Of a DNA stretch of 37,994 nt, positions 1 to 7,137 are shown piece by piece. How positions within the stretch are numbered: the stretch's first letter is position 1; each line of letters begins with the position of its first letter. Location of the stretch: contig NZ_JAKSYO010000038.1 in the NCBI RefSeq assembly GCF_022829635.1, positions 1 to 37,994 on the forward strand. The letters are read 5' to 3'. The notes under the pieces are model-generated. The model made no database searches. It was given only the letters and a program-made list of their open reading frames with translations, and was not told the DNA's origin. The translations under genes and the position numbers were made by a program. The stretch is from Methylobacterium sp. E-066 (GTDB taxonomy: Bacteria > Pseudomonadota > Alphaproteobacteria > Rhizobiales > Beijerinckiaceae).

Positions 1-79
1 GTTCCTCGTCAGAGAGGCGGGTGACGCTCTCCAGCTTGCGGATGAGCGGGTAGAGGGCGTGGGGGAGCTTTGCAGCCAT
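1..79 (-). CDS. Crp/Fnr family regulator, N-terminal fragment cut by window edge
   Basis: Reading leftward from an ATG at 79 gives 26 codons that run off the left edge. The peptide contains LIRKLESVTRLSDEE, which matches the N-terminus of the regulators at 8409 (LIRKLESIASLSEVE) and 1059 (LIRKLSIAGELTEGD) in this window. This is therefore very probably the start of another member of the same Crp/Fnr subfamily, a cyclic-nucleotide-binding-fold transcription factor. The ligand-binding and DNA-binding parts lie outside the window, so nothing can be said about its intactness. Confidence 0.75.
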   Translation of the reverse strand, partial: MAAKLPHALYPLIRKLESVTRLSDEE

Positions 80-344
80 CGTGGCGTCGCCTTGCGTCGC
101 AGGCGGAAGCACACGGCTCTCCCAGGCGGCAGCACCTGTACCGGAGCGGCTGACGATCCTATGAGCGTAGGAGGTATATTAGCGCGGCGATCAAACCTGA
201 GTTAAGATTTTCGGCGTTCCCGGTGCTCGGCATGGTCGCCCCCGTCCGTTGAGGTGTCGGACCTCGCAGTTATGCCACGGGGCTGCACGCACCCGATTAA
301 CCTCGATCAGAGCACGGCCTCGGTGAAGCAGCTATGGCGTCGGA

Positions 345-608
345 ATGGCAAACCGGCTCATGACGCTCGACCTGTTCGCCACCCTCGACATCGTCGAGGA
401 CGATGTTACCGCCGTGGTGGACGCCTACATCGACGATCCAGCCTCTGGTCCGGTCTCGTTCGGCGAGATTTATCGGATCGACCCTGCCGCGGCCGTTGCA
501 GCCCACCCCTTCGCCCAAACGCTCATGGGTCAGTTCTGGGCAAGCCCGGAGCTTCGGCGGGCCGCCATCCGTGCCGCCATCATGCTCGCGCAGCCGGAGC
601 GGGTGTAG
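345..608 (+). CDS. hypothetical protein, 87 aa
   Basis: I do not recognise this family. The reading frame looks protein-like: acidic and hydrophobic residues alternate (LDLFATLDIVEDDVTAVVDA) and the C-terminal half is Ala-rich and helical (RRAAIRAAIMLAQPERV). It has no signal peptide and no membrane span. An alternative ATG lies at codon 6. No strong ribosome binding site is visible. It stands alone between the leftward Crp/Fnr fragment and a leftward small gene. The overlapping frames on both strands are Arg/Pro-rich and look like shadows. Moderately supported only. Confidence 0.45.
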   Translation: MANRLMTLDLFATLDIVEDDVTAVVDAYIDDPASGPVSFGEIYRIDPAAAVAAHPFAQTLMGQFWASPELRRAAIRAAIMLAQPERV

Positions 609-642
609 CCGTCGCGCCCGGTCAGTCGCGAGCGGACAGCAG

Positions 643-852
643 CTAGCGTCCGCTCAGCCAACGCGACGTGATTTCTCGAAACGCTGCGTCGCCGCTCGCC
701 TCTGACGCTCCCTCCGAGCCGAATGAGCGAGCCGACTGGCGCACGACTATATCGTCCCGCGTGACCGACCAATCGAACCGACCCGGCTCCTTTGAGGATG
801 GGGTTATCCGCAGCTTGTGGGGGTTCGGCTTGAAGGTGATCATCTCTCGCAT
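643..852 (-). CDS. hypothetical small protein, 69 aa
   Basis: Unrecognised small soluble protein. The composition looks genuine: an N-terminal ITFKPNPHKLRITPSS segment, a central FDWSVTRDDIVVRQSARSF, and a C-terminal AFREITSRWLSGR. It resembles short single-domain proteins common in methylobacteria, but no function can be given. The start may be the ATG at 852 or the one three codons later at 843. It lies back to back with the Crp/Fnr gene at 1059, leaving a gap of about 200 bp for promoters in both directions. Confidence 0.5.
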   Translation of the reverse strand: MREMITFKPNPHKLRITPSSKEPGRFDWSVTRDDIVVRQSARSFGSEGASEASGDAAFREITSRWLSGR

Positions 853-1058
853 GTGGGGAGCCGCAGGACCGTCCGCGATAGACCCGAAGGTCTGGAACTG
901 TACCCAACCTCATACGCTGCCAGAAATACAACATATGATGGAGTATTGGGGCCGTATCGCAGTCTCACGATGTGCAGGGCCTTGAAGTCCATCCTGTGTG
1001 ATTGCGATACGCCGTCCGGATCGGGGCGAAACGACCGCCGAAGAGCGCGTCGTGAGCC

Positions 1059-1847
1059 ATGATCGATACCCTGATCCGCAAGCTCAGCATCGCGGGCGAA
1101 CTAACCGAGGGCGATCTCAAGACGTTGCGGCGCGCGAGCCTGCATAGCCGACAGGTCCCAGCCCGTCAGGATCTCACCACCGAGGAAGACCGGCCCGAGA
1201 ACGTGCATCTCGTCCTCTCCGGCTTCGTCTGCCGCTACAAGATCCTGCCGAAGGGTCAGCGCCACATCACAGCCCTCATGGTTCCGGGCGACTTCTGCGA
1301 CCTGCACGTCGCCATCCTGGATAAGATGGACCACTCTATCGCCACGTTGACCCCATGCACCGTGGTGGAGATCTCGCGTTCCACCATCCGCGACCTGACC
1401 GAGAACCATCCCCGCATCGCCCATGCCCTCTGGTGGGCGACCCTCGTTGATGAGGCCGTACTGCGCGAGTGGCTCGTCGGCTTGGCAGGGCGTGAAGCCG
1501 CCGAGCGGATGGCACACCTGTTCTGTGAACTGCTGCTGCGCCTGAGCGTGGTCGGCTTGGCGGAGAAGGACGGGTATGCCCTGCCCTTCACTCAGATCGA
1601 CCTCGCCGATATGCTCGGTCTGACGCCTGTTCACGTGAACCGCACATTGCAGCACCTGCGGTCCGAAGACCTGATCGTCCTCAAGAAACGTCGCCTTGAG
1701 ATCCCAGATGCCGCTCGGCTGAAAGCGTTCTGCGATTTCGTTCCAACCTACTTGCATCACACTCCAAGAGCTAAAAAATCTTCGGCCCCACCAACACAAG
1801 CTACAAACGTCAGCCTCGGAATGAGGCAGAACCAAACACATCGCTGA
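1059..1847 (+). CDS. Crp/Fnr family transcriptional regulator, 262 aa
   Basis: Transcription factor with an N-terminal cNMP-binding beta-roll (about residues 20-130) and a C-terminal winged helix (about 165-235). The roll contains LSGFVCRYKILPKGQR and VPGDFCDL followed by MDHSIATL, a signature shared with the proteins at 7902 and 8409. The recognition region reads QIDLADMLGLTPVHVNRTL, a typical Crp HTH. The N-terminus lacks the Cys cluster that would mark a classical FNR iron-sulfur sensor. The effector is unknown. The tail after about residue 230 is a low-complexity, basic extension not shared with the paralogues. A DUF6894 gene follows 66 bp downstream, and its duplicated leader begins inside the last codons of this gene. 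Confidence 0.9.
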   Translation: MIDTLIRKLSIAGELTEGDLKTLRRASLHSRQVPARQDLTTEEDRPENVHLVLSGFVCRYKILPKGQRHITALMVPGDFCDLHVAILDKMDHSIATLTPCTVVEISRSTIRDLTENHPRIAHALWWATLVDEAVLREWLVGLAGREAAERMAHLFCELLLRLSVVGLAEKDGYALPFTQIDLADMLGLTPVHVNRTLQHLRSEDLIVLKKRRLEIPDAARLKAFCDFVPTYLHHTPRAKKSSAPPTQATNVSLGMRQNQTHR

Positions 1848-2092
1848 TCGAACATTTGGGCGTCAGCGGCTGAGAGATGCGAGTGCTCCCGCCTGAGCGA
1901 GGCCGGATATCTCATGCCGCATTATTTCTTCGACACCGACGACGGCCTCTTCCGCCATGAGGACGACGAGGGCATCGAATTGCCCAGCCTCGATGCCGCG
2001 CGCATCGAGGCGTTGGATGCCCTCCCGGATATGGCGCGGAACAAGTCCCCGGACCGGGATCGTCGCACCTATTCGGTTCGGGTGCGCGATGA
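1840..2092 (+). repeat. Direct duplication, copy 1 (leader plus DUF6894 5' part)
   Basis: This stretch and 11255-11506 are near-identical. Both carry ATCGCTGATCGAA, CAGCGGCTGA, GCCTGAGCGAGGCCGGATAT and then the first 59 DUF6894 codons. The shared sequence includes about 72 bp upstream of the ATG, so regulatory DNA was duplicated with the gene. Copy 2 ends exactly where an IS3-family element begins. Confidence 0.85.
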
Positions 2093-2168
2093 GGACGGGA
2101 GGGTGATCTATTTCGCCTCACTCGACTTGGTCGGTGAGTGGCATATCCCACACGCCATCAGCCTGTGA
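1914..2168 (+). CDS. DUF6894-type small protein, 84 aa
   Basis: Small protein of the DUF6894 type, recognised from the start MPHYFFDTDDG, the acidic EDDEGIELPSLDAARIEA block and the closing beta-strand pair YSVRVRDEDGRVIYFASL. The function of the family is unknown. Such genes are abundant and often multicopy in Methylobacterium and rhizobia, frequently near regulators. It follows a Crp/Fnr gene in the same direction. A second, C-terminally truncated copy with the same leader sequence lies at 11328, and a more distant relative lies at 4165 on the other strand. Confidence 0.85.
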   Translation: MPHYFFDTDDGLFRHEDDEGIELPSLDAARIEALDALPDMARNKSPDRDRRTYSVRVRDEDGRVIYFASLDLVGEWHIPHAISL

Positions 2169-2501
2169 TCGGATCGGGAAGCGAGGGCAAAGCATCTACA
2201 ACATAGATTAGAATCCGCCTCTATCCTATGTGAAGGTGGTGTGCCGTTCACCGTCGCCTCGGGGGAGGGGGCGAGCGACTGCGAGCCGAAGTCTGCCCTG
2301 GCCCTGATCGGAAGCAGAGCTGTGTCCCAACTTGTGCAGTCGGAGGTCCGTAACCGCCTCCTTGCTACGCTGCCCGCAGACGACTTCGCTCGCCTCTCTC
2401 CCGCAGTGGAGCGCATACCGTTGCGGCTACATGAGACGGTGCTCGACCCGCATCAGCCGATTGAACACGCCTACTTCGTTGAAAGCGGGCTGTGCTCGTA
2501 C

Positions 2502-3521
2502 CTAGATGTTTGGTCCCGGCATGTGGTGTGACGGATTGAGCCTGAAGCGTCCGGGCTCTTTCGTCCAGGTCTGGCAGATAAATTCGTAGGGGGTGAGGCC
2601 TCGCAGGGTCTTAAGCCGGCGACCGTAGTTGTAGGCTTCCACGAACAGTTGCAGGTGGCGGCGCAGCTCGTCGTTGTCGGTGTAATGGTAGCGCTTGACC
2701 GTGGCGTCCTTGATAGTGCGGTTCATTCGCTCGACCTGGCCGTTCGTCCACGGGCAGCGTGGTTTGGTCAGGCGATGCTCGATCTTGGTCTGCTCGCAGG
2801 CCCATTCGAACGAGTGCCAGCGGTAGATGCGCGGCTCGTCGCGCTCTGCCCAATAGGCAGCTGCCTTGGCCTCGGCCTCCGCGTTCACCGGCTTGTTGTC
2901 GGTGAATTGAATGCCGTTGTCGGTCAGGACCGTGTGGATCGTGTAGGGCACGGCCGCGACCAGATCGCGTAGAAAGGCCGCTGCGATCCGTTGTGTCGCC
3001 TTCTCGTGAAGTTGAACGAAGGCAAATTTGCTCGTGCGGTCGATGGCAACGAACAGGTGGAGCTTGCCTTGTTCGGTGCTGACCTGTGCGATGTCGATGT
3101 GGAAGTAGCCGATCGGGTAGGCTTTGAAGCGCGAACGCTTGGGCTTGTCGCCGTCGACCTCCGGCAGTCGACTGATGCCGTGACGCTGGAGACAGCGATG
3201 CAGACTTGAGCGGGTCAGGTGCGGAATGCTGGCCTGAAGCGCGTAGAGGCAGTCATCCAGTGGCAGCAGGGTATGCCGGCGAAAGGCGACGATGACCGCC
3301 TCGTGCTCCAGGCTCAGCACAGTGGAATGAGGCTCCTTCGATCCCATCCGCGCATCGGTGCTGGTCGGACGTGACCGCCACTTCTGCACGGTGGTCGGGC
3401 TGATCCCATAATGCTTCGCCGCGGCTCTCACGCTCTCTTTACGAGCTTGGATTGCCCGACGGACCGTCTCAGTCGTTGTGGCGCTGCCGTGGAGAATCTG
3501 TCCCATAGCGCGTCCCTCCAT
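2502..3521 (-). CDS. IS481 family transposase, 339 aa
   Basis: DDE transposase. An N-terminal HTH (about residues 18-50, AAKHYGISPTTVQKW) is followed by an rve integrase core. The catalytic residues appear as D143 (GYFHIDIAQV), D201 (VLTDNGIQF) and E264 (NGQVERMNRT). Length and arrangement are normal for the family, and the gene looks intact. A start at the second Met (position 3506, MGQILHG) is also plausible. The stop codon TAG (2504-2502) and the third base of the last Ile codon lie in the flanking CTAG target site, not inside the element. Confidence 0.93.
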   Translation of the reverse strand: MEGRAMGQILHGSATTTETVRRAIQARKESVRAAAKHYGISPTTVQKWRSRPTSTDARMGSKEPHSTVLSLEHEAVIVAFRRHTLLPLDDCLYALQASIPHLTRSSLHRCLQRHGISRLPEVDGDKPKRSRFKAYPIGYFHIDIAQVSTEQGKLHLFVAIDRTSKFAFVQLHEKATQRIAAAFLRDLVAAVPYTIHTVLTDNGIQFTDNKPVNAEAEAKAAAYWAERDEPRIYRWHSFEWACEQTKIEHRLTKPRCPWTNGQVERMNRTIKDATVKRYHYTDNDELRRHLQLFVEAYNYGRRLKTLRGLTPYEFICQTWTKEPGRFRLNPSHHMPGPNI

Positions 3522-3560
3522 GTGGCACCAAATGTATCACTACATGCCGGGACCAAACAT
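2506..3560 (-). mobile_element. IS481-family insertion sequence, complete, 1055 bp
   Basis: Both ends begin ATGTTTGGTCCCGGCATGT when read inward, a perfect 19-bp inverted repeat with weaker matching beyond. The element is flanked by CTAG at 2502-2505 and 3561-3564, consistent with a 4-bp target duplication. Because CTAG is its own reverse complement, the boundary could be placed one base differently. CTAG fits the known NCTAGN target preference of Bordetella IS481. It carries one transposase gene on the minus strand. Confidence 0.92.
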
Positions 3561-4164
3561 CTAGCCGACACGCACGATGGCCGCATAGAGATCGGCCTCG
3601 TCGGTCGTGAAAGTATAGTCGGCACACCGCTGGTCCTGGGCACCGACCGCGGGCCGTTCACGGCACTCGTCCAGGGAGATGGCGAAGCGTTGCGCATTTC
3701 AGCCACGGATCTATGCGCGGCGCTCGATGCAAGCCCAGCCCTTCGCGGTCTGCTCGGGCGCTACGTGCAGAGCTTCATCGTACAGGTCGGAGGCACTGCC
3801 TACGCCAATGCCAAATTGACCATCGAGGCGCGGCTGGCCCGTTGGATCCTAATGTATCAGGACCGCATGTACCAGAACGACCTACTGATCACGCACGAGT
3901 TCCTGTCGTTGATGCTGGGGGTGCGACGGCCTGGGGTGACGGCGGCTACGCACCTGCTGGAGAGCTCCGGCATGATCCAGGCGCGGCGGGGGCACATCAC
4001 AGTGCTCGATCGCGAGAAGCTGGAAGGCATGGCTGGTGACAACTATGGTGCCGCGGAAGCCGAGTACGAGCGATTTATCGCAGACGCATAGAGCCTCCCC
4101 CACCTGGGGTAACCCTCGCTCGGCGCCTGGAAGTCCAGCAACCCTTCCAACATTCGTCCCCCGC

Positions 4165-4407
4165 CTACCGCAGCAACCATAAGCCCGCGTAGGTGAGCGT
4201 AGCTGAGTAGACGGCATGGCCGTCCTCGTCGGTTACCAGCACCGTGTAGACGTGCTGGTCGCCATCCCCTGGGATTTCACTGCGGGCGATGTCAGGCAAG
4301 AGGCGCTGGGCTTTCTCGCGGACCATTGAGAGGTCAGCGAGTTCGAACCCCTCCTCGTCCCGTTGGGTACCCTTGTCATCGCGGATATCGAAAAAGAAGC
4401 GCGGCAT
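4165..4407 (-). CDS. DUF6894-type small protein, 80 aa
   Basis: Starts MPRFFFDIRDDKGTQRDEEG and continues with FELADLSMVREKAQRLLPDI and the closing strand pair YTVLVTDEDGHAVYSATL, all as expected for DUF6894. Function unknown. It is clearly more divergent from the 1914 copy than the 11328 copy is, so it is an old paralogue. It converges with the split Crp/Fnr gene, leaving about 75 bp between the stops, and lies downstream of the leftward cluster that starts at 6162, 93 bp after the XRE remnant. Confidence 0.85.
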   Translation of the reverse strand: MPRFFFDIRDDKGTQRDEEGFELADLSMVREKAQRLLPDIARSEIPGDGDQHVYTVLVTDEDGHAVYSATLTYAGLWLLR

Positions 4408-4499
4408 GGCTGAATGCGGCGATGTTGATCGGCTTTGCCTCTAACTCTCACCATCACACCTTGTTTCCGCACAGGGCGGCAGCCCTTGCTAAGCCCCTG

Positions 4500-4796
4500 T
4501 CACAGGCTGGCCGCCGCCTTCACGATCGAGAGGACGCTGTTGCGCGTGGTTTCATCGGAGATGCTCGTAAACGCCATCACGAGTTCCATCACCTTCGGAT
4601 TGTCGAAGAACGTCGAGACCGTAGCCCCACTCTCATCGATCCCCGGCTGCCCGGCAAAGAAGGTCTCGACGGGCACCTTCAGGGCATCGGCGATGTCCTG
4701 CAGCCGGCCGGAGCCAATGCGGTTGCGGCCCTTCTCGTACTTCTGCACCTGCCGGTGCAAATGAACGGGGATCGGATCGGGCTTCCTCAGCCCCAC
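4500..4796 (-). pseudogene. XRE-family regulator remnant lacking most of its HTH
   Basis: From QVQKYEKGRNRIGSGRLQ to the end it matches the intact XRE protein at 30274 (QVQKYEKGRNRIGASRLQ), including KVPVETFFA and a C-terminal tail DETTRNSVLSIVKAAASL. The first 21 residues (MGLRKPDPIPVHLHR...) do not match, and the roughly 45 residues that form the first HTH helices in the intact protein are absent. The frame overlaps the preceding gene by 10 bp. The simplest reading is a deletion that joined the operon end to a beheaded regulator. It may still be translated, but it could not bind DNA by the usual HTH. Confidence 0.75.
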
Positions 4797-5149
4797 AGGG
4801 CGCTGAAAGTCCGTTCGAAATCTCCGATCAAGGTCCGGTTGCAGAAGCTGTGCAGGATGGGGCCATCGACCCGGCCATCGCGCATCACGATCGACTCGGT
4901 CTGCTGATCATACGAGAATGTCAGATGGCGGCCTCCGAGCGTCGTCGAGAGGATGGCGTTGGCGCTGTCACCATCCTGCGTCATCTCAGTCGATCCTGGC
5001 TTGCTGCGCCACATGATCCCGCCAAGCAGCGCTAGAGTGACCGCCTTCATCTGCAGGTCTTCGCCTCCGGACTGCGCGATCACGCTTACCGCGTAGCGCC
5101 GCACGGCGTCGAGGTCGGTCGTCTCGGATCTCGTGAGAGCGTTTGCCAT
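4787..5149 (-). CDS. hypothetical protein, about 120 aa, last gene of a four-gene operon
   Basis: Unrecognised soluble protein. It reads MANALTRSETTDLDAVRRYA, an ALLGGIMWRSKPGS stretch, then a beta-rich region (LGGRHLTFSYDQQTESIVMR) and a C-terminal ILHSFCNRTLIGDFERTFSA. The start chosen is the ATG at 5149, 4 bp after the upstream stop; a longer form from 5185 would overlap the upstream gene by 32 bp. It is the last gene of a tightly packed leftward operon beginning at 6162. The C-terminus (SALWG) abuts the XRE remnant junction, so its own end may have been altered. Confidence 0.65.
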   Translation of the reverse strand: MANALTRSETTDLDAVRRYAVSVIAQSGGEDLQMKAVTLALLGGIMWRSKPGSTEMTQDGDSANAILSTTLGGRHLTFSYDQQTESIVMRDGRVDGPILHSFCNRTLIGDFERTFSALWG

Positions 5150-5153
5150 CGGA

Positions 5154-5609
5154 TCAACCCTGACTGTCTGTGATGTTCTTTCCACAGGTCGAGGTGGCGG
5201 AGTAGCCGCCCCAGCCCTCGGTCGAGACCGGTGATGTCCCGCCCCAGCCCTCCTCGCGCCAGATCGCGACGCGCTGTGTCGGGTCGACCGAACCGTGATC
5301 GTTCAGGATCCCCAGCACGCGTTCCCGTTCCGCACCGTCGACTGCCAAGTTCAACATCGCCCCGCCGGCGGTCAGCTTTGCGGAGTAGGCAGCCCATGCC
5401 TCCCGGGGCAGCCCGATTTCCCCAAGCGCGTGACGAAACGTGTCGCCGTCAAGATAAGGATCTCTCGTCTCGGCGCGGTCGGCCTCAGGGGGGAGGGGGC
5501 CGACGACCAGCCGGATCGCCGCGTCGGGGATGCCGGCCGCGATAAGCGTAGCCATCTCCGCCTGCGCGCCGTTTCGGCTCTCGTACAGCGCATTGATGCC
5601 GGAACTCAT
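5154..5609 (-). CDS. YflT/general-stress-17M-like protein, 151 aa
   Basis: The N-terminal two thirds resemble the YflT-like stress domain (tentative). The expected features are a start with a short beta/alpha unit (ESRNGAQAEMATLIAAGIPD), then AIRLVVGPLP, a region with GLPREAWAAYSAKLTAGG, and the closing ERERVLGILNDHGSVDPTQR followed by WREEGWGG. Proteins of this kind in alphaproteobacteria often accompany envelope or stress functions, but the biochemical role is unknown. The tail after residue 125 is low complexity with two EGWGG repeats. It starts in a 4-bp ATGA overlap with the upstream gene, implying translational coupling. Confidence 0.7.
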   Translation of the reverse strand: MSSGINALYESRNGAQAEMATLIAAGIPDAAIRLVVGPLPPEADRAETRDPYLDGDTFRHALGEIGLPREAWAAYSAKLTAGGAMLNLAVDGAERERVLGILNDHGSVDPTQRVAIWREEGWGGTSPVSTEGWGGYSATSTCGKNITDSQG

Positions 5610-5872
5610 GGTCGGACTTTCGTTCGGAACTGGGCGGTCTCCGTCAAGCGAGACCGAGCCGTCTCGGTCTCGATCTCTGCCCGTGCGACGGCAATGAACG
5701 TGGCGCGCTCAGCGGCGCTCAGGGTGAAACACGCATTCATCGTAGACCTCTCTCCCGAGGAGGGATCTGCCCACAGCCGGTTGCCCGGACCGTTGTCGAG
5801 GAAGTTCTGCTGCGCGCGTTCGAGCACCGCAGCTTCGAACGAATCGTCGATCGCCGTCTCGGCCGCGCTCAA
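5606..5872 (-). CDS. hypothetical protein, 88 aa
   Basis: Unrecognised. The protein is charged and helical: MSAAETAIDDSFEAAVLERA at the N-terminus and FTLSAAERATFIAVARAEIE near the C-terminus. It has no membrane segment. Both ends share ATGA overlaps with neighbours (5869-5872 upstream, 5606-5609 downstream). That is strong evidence that it is a real coding gene in a coupled operon, even without a known family. Confidence 0.65.
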   Translation of the reverse strand: MSAAETAIDDSFEAAVLERAQQNFLDNGPGNRLWADPSSGERSTMNACFTLSAAERATFIAVARAEIETETARSRLTETAQFRTKVRP

Positions 5873-6162
5873 GGGTTTGCACTGCGCACGGCGGGCTGCG
5901 GATATGCCGGGTTTCCCCCGGGCACGCCGCTGCTATTGGCCGACGACGCGGCGTCTGACTTGCCTGTCTCAGAGCCGGTGATCTGCTTGCGCGATGCCGC
6001 CTGGCTCTGGCTGGCATAGTCGGGTGGCGAACTTGCGCCCTGCCAGATCATCAACCCGGCCAGAGACGTGAGCATCAGACCGACGCTGATGATCAAGACG
6101 TAGAGCGCCGGCCTGCCGCGCTTGCCCTGGCGGCTGTCCTGACCGGATATATCCTCTGACAC
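5869..6162 (-). CDS. single-span membrane protein, 97 aa, first gene of the operon
   Basis: Begins with a short charged segment (MSEDISGQDSRQGKRGRPA), then one hydrophobic helix (LYVLIISVGLMLTSLAGLMI, about residues 20-40) and a Ser/Ala/Pro-rich tail. The positive-inside rule suggests a cytoplasmic N-terminus and a periplasmic tail, so it may be an anchor. It is followed by three genes with 4-bp overlaps or a 4-bp gap. The upstream region (6163-6380) is AT-rich relative to its surroundings and probably carries the operon promoter. Confidence 0.7.
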   Translation of the reverse strand: MSEDISGQDSRQGKRGRPALYVLIISVGLMLTSLAGLMIWQGASSPPDYASQSQAASRKQITGSETGKSDAASSANSSGVPGGNPAYPQPAVRSANP

Positions 6163-6380
6163 TCATAAACCTCGCTTGCTCAAGCATTATGAGCATGAAC
6201 GAGAAACACGCGCCTCACCCGAAAAGTTCTTATCCGTGACCTTATGTACCTTCCTAAAAATCGCGCAAATCATTAGACCTATCAAATGATCGATTTTAGA
6301 TTTTATTTATTAGATTTGTCTGAAACTATATGACCGCTCGCGGTTGATCAGTGGTAACGCTGTTTTATTAGAGCTGTACC

Positions 6381-6563
6381 ATGTCTCTGACGATGTCTGT
6401 CGCTCTCGCCCTGACGGCAGCCGGCGGTTCCGTGTCGCTGACAACGGACTCTGGAGCATCGATAGCGGACCAGTTTGCAGGCTCGAATGTCGCGTTCATG
6501 GCAGGCATCGGTGCAGTGATCCTCGGTGGATTGGGTGTGCTGCTCGTGACAATCCTGAGTTGA
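6381..6563 (+). CDS. putative small membrane protein, 60 aa
   Basis: Short frame whose N-terminus (MSLTMSVALALTAAGG) is mildly hydrophobic. The C-terminal third (VAFMAGIGAVILGGLGVLLV) is a good transmembrane helix. It could be a small inner-membrane peptide. There is no clear ribosome binding site and the opposite strand is also open, so the call rests on hydrophobicity alone. It is divergent from the operon starting at 6162. Confidence 0.35.
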   Translation: MSLTMSVALALTAAGGSVSLTTDSGASIADQFAGSNVAFMAGIGAVILGGLGVLLVTILS

Positions 6564-6627
6564 TCCACGCCCAGAGGCCTCACGATGCCCAGTCCTGATC
6601 CTACCGACCGGGTACACCGACAGGGCG

Positions 6628-6822
6628 ATGCTGGAGGCGGGCTCTCCTTACGGACCATCCGCGATCGTCGGCTCGGAAAACCATCCGAACCGGTCGGAGG
6701 GCCTCGACGCTGTGCGTCAGAAGGCACGGCGCATGGTGGCGATCGCCGGGGCGCTGGTGGCAGCCGACGAGATACCGCGCGCCGTAGCCGGCGGAAGTAA
6801 GCTCAACCCTGACGGTCCGTAA
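6628..6822 (+). CDS. possible small protein, 64 aa
   Basis: Weakly supported frame. The middle is plausible as a helix (GLDAVRQKARRMVAIAGALV) with an acidic turn (AADEIPRAVAGG). No family is recognised and no convincing ribosome binding site precedes the ATG. It would end 46 bp before the stop of the convergent small gene at 6868. The alternative is that 6564-6867 is simply non-coding. Confidence 0.25.
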   Translation: MLEAGSPYGPSAIVGSENHPNRSEGLDAVRQKARRMVAIAGALVAADEIPRAVAGGSKLNPDGP

Positions 6823-6867
6823 GCCACTCTGCGAGAGAGAGTCTCCTCGTAATCGAGGGCAGATAAC

Positions 6868-7134
6868 TCACGTCCGCTTCAGATGCCGTCGCAGCCAGCG
6901 GGTCGCATCTTCCAGAGCTGGGAAGGCAGGGGCTCTCTGCCCTTGCAGCCGACCGAACCCCGCCTCCATGAACCAACTTCCAGGATTGTCGTGCTCTGGC
7001 CCATCGAGGCGAACTAGAACCGCCACGAGCAGGCCGTTGGCGATCACCAGCCGGCCTTCGCGATCAGGGCTCGCCGTATCGACGGCGATCGGCTGCAGCA
7101 CGATCAGCGTCTCGACGTTGCCCTGTTCGGACAT
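6868..7134 (-). CDS. Crp/Fnr-linked small protein, paralogue of 9152 gene, 88 aa
   Basis: Small protein that aligns with the 81-residue product at 9152: LVIANGLLVAVLVRLDG here against LVFANGFLAAVLVKLSG there, then GSWFMEAGFGR against GMWFAEAGFGW, and a C-terminal helix LEDATRWLRRHLKR against LDAAQAWIEQQLAQ. The pattern suggests a compact beta sheet closed by an amphipathic helix. The gene starts 3 bp after the stop of the Crp/Fnr gene at 7138, so the two are almost certainly co-transcribed. The function is unknown; the repeated pairing suggests it works with, or is controlled by, the adjacent regulator. Confidence 0.8.
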   Translation of the reverse strand: MSEQGNVETLIVLQPIAVDTASPDREGRLVIANGLLVAVLVRLDGPEHDNPGSWFMEAGFGRLQGQRAPAFPALEDATRWLRRHLKRT

Positions 7135-7137
7135 CGG

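Larger units (their letters stand above)
2322..4091 (+). pseudogene. Crp/Fnr family regulator split by an IS481-family insertion
   Basis: The 5' part (2322-2505) encodes MSQLVQSEVRNRLLATLP through HAYFVESGLCSYL and the 3' part (3565-4091) encodes ADTHDGRIEIGLVGRES to the stop. Removing 2506-3560 plus one CTAG copy restores an uninterrupted frame through TAC-CTA-GCC (Tyr-Leu-Ala). The restored protein is about 237 residues, with a cNMP-binding roll and a C-terminal HTH around LMLGVRRPGVTAATHLLE. It belongs to a different Crp subfamily from the others in this window. The probable start is the GTG at 2322 behind GGAAG; an upstream GTG at 2241 is possible. As it stands the gene is inactivated. 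The 3' part could be expressed only if the element drives outward transcription. Confidence 0.9.

Noticed and set aside
254..646. 130-codon rightward frame over the 345 gene
   Set aside because: Arg/Pro/His-rich with no fold-like pattern; typical shadow of the better frame at 345-608.
1101..1841. Long leftward open frame antisense to the Crp/Fnr gene
   Set aside because: Mirror of a high-GC coding gene; no family features and no start context.
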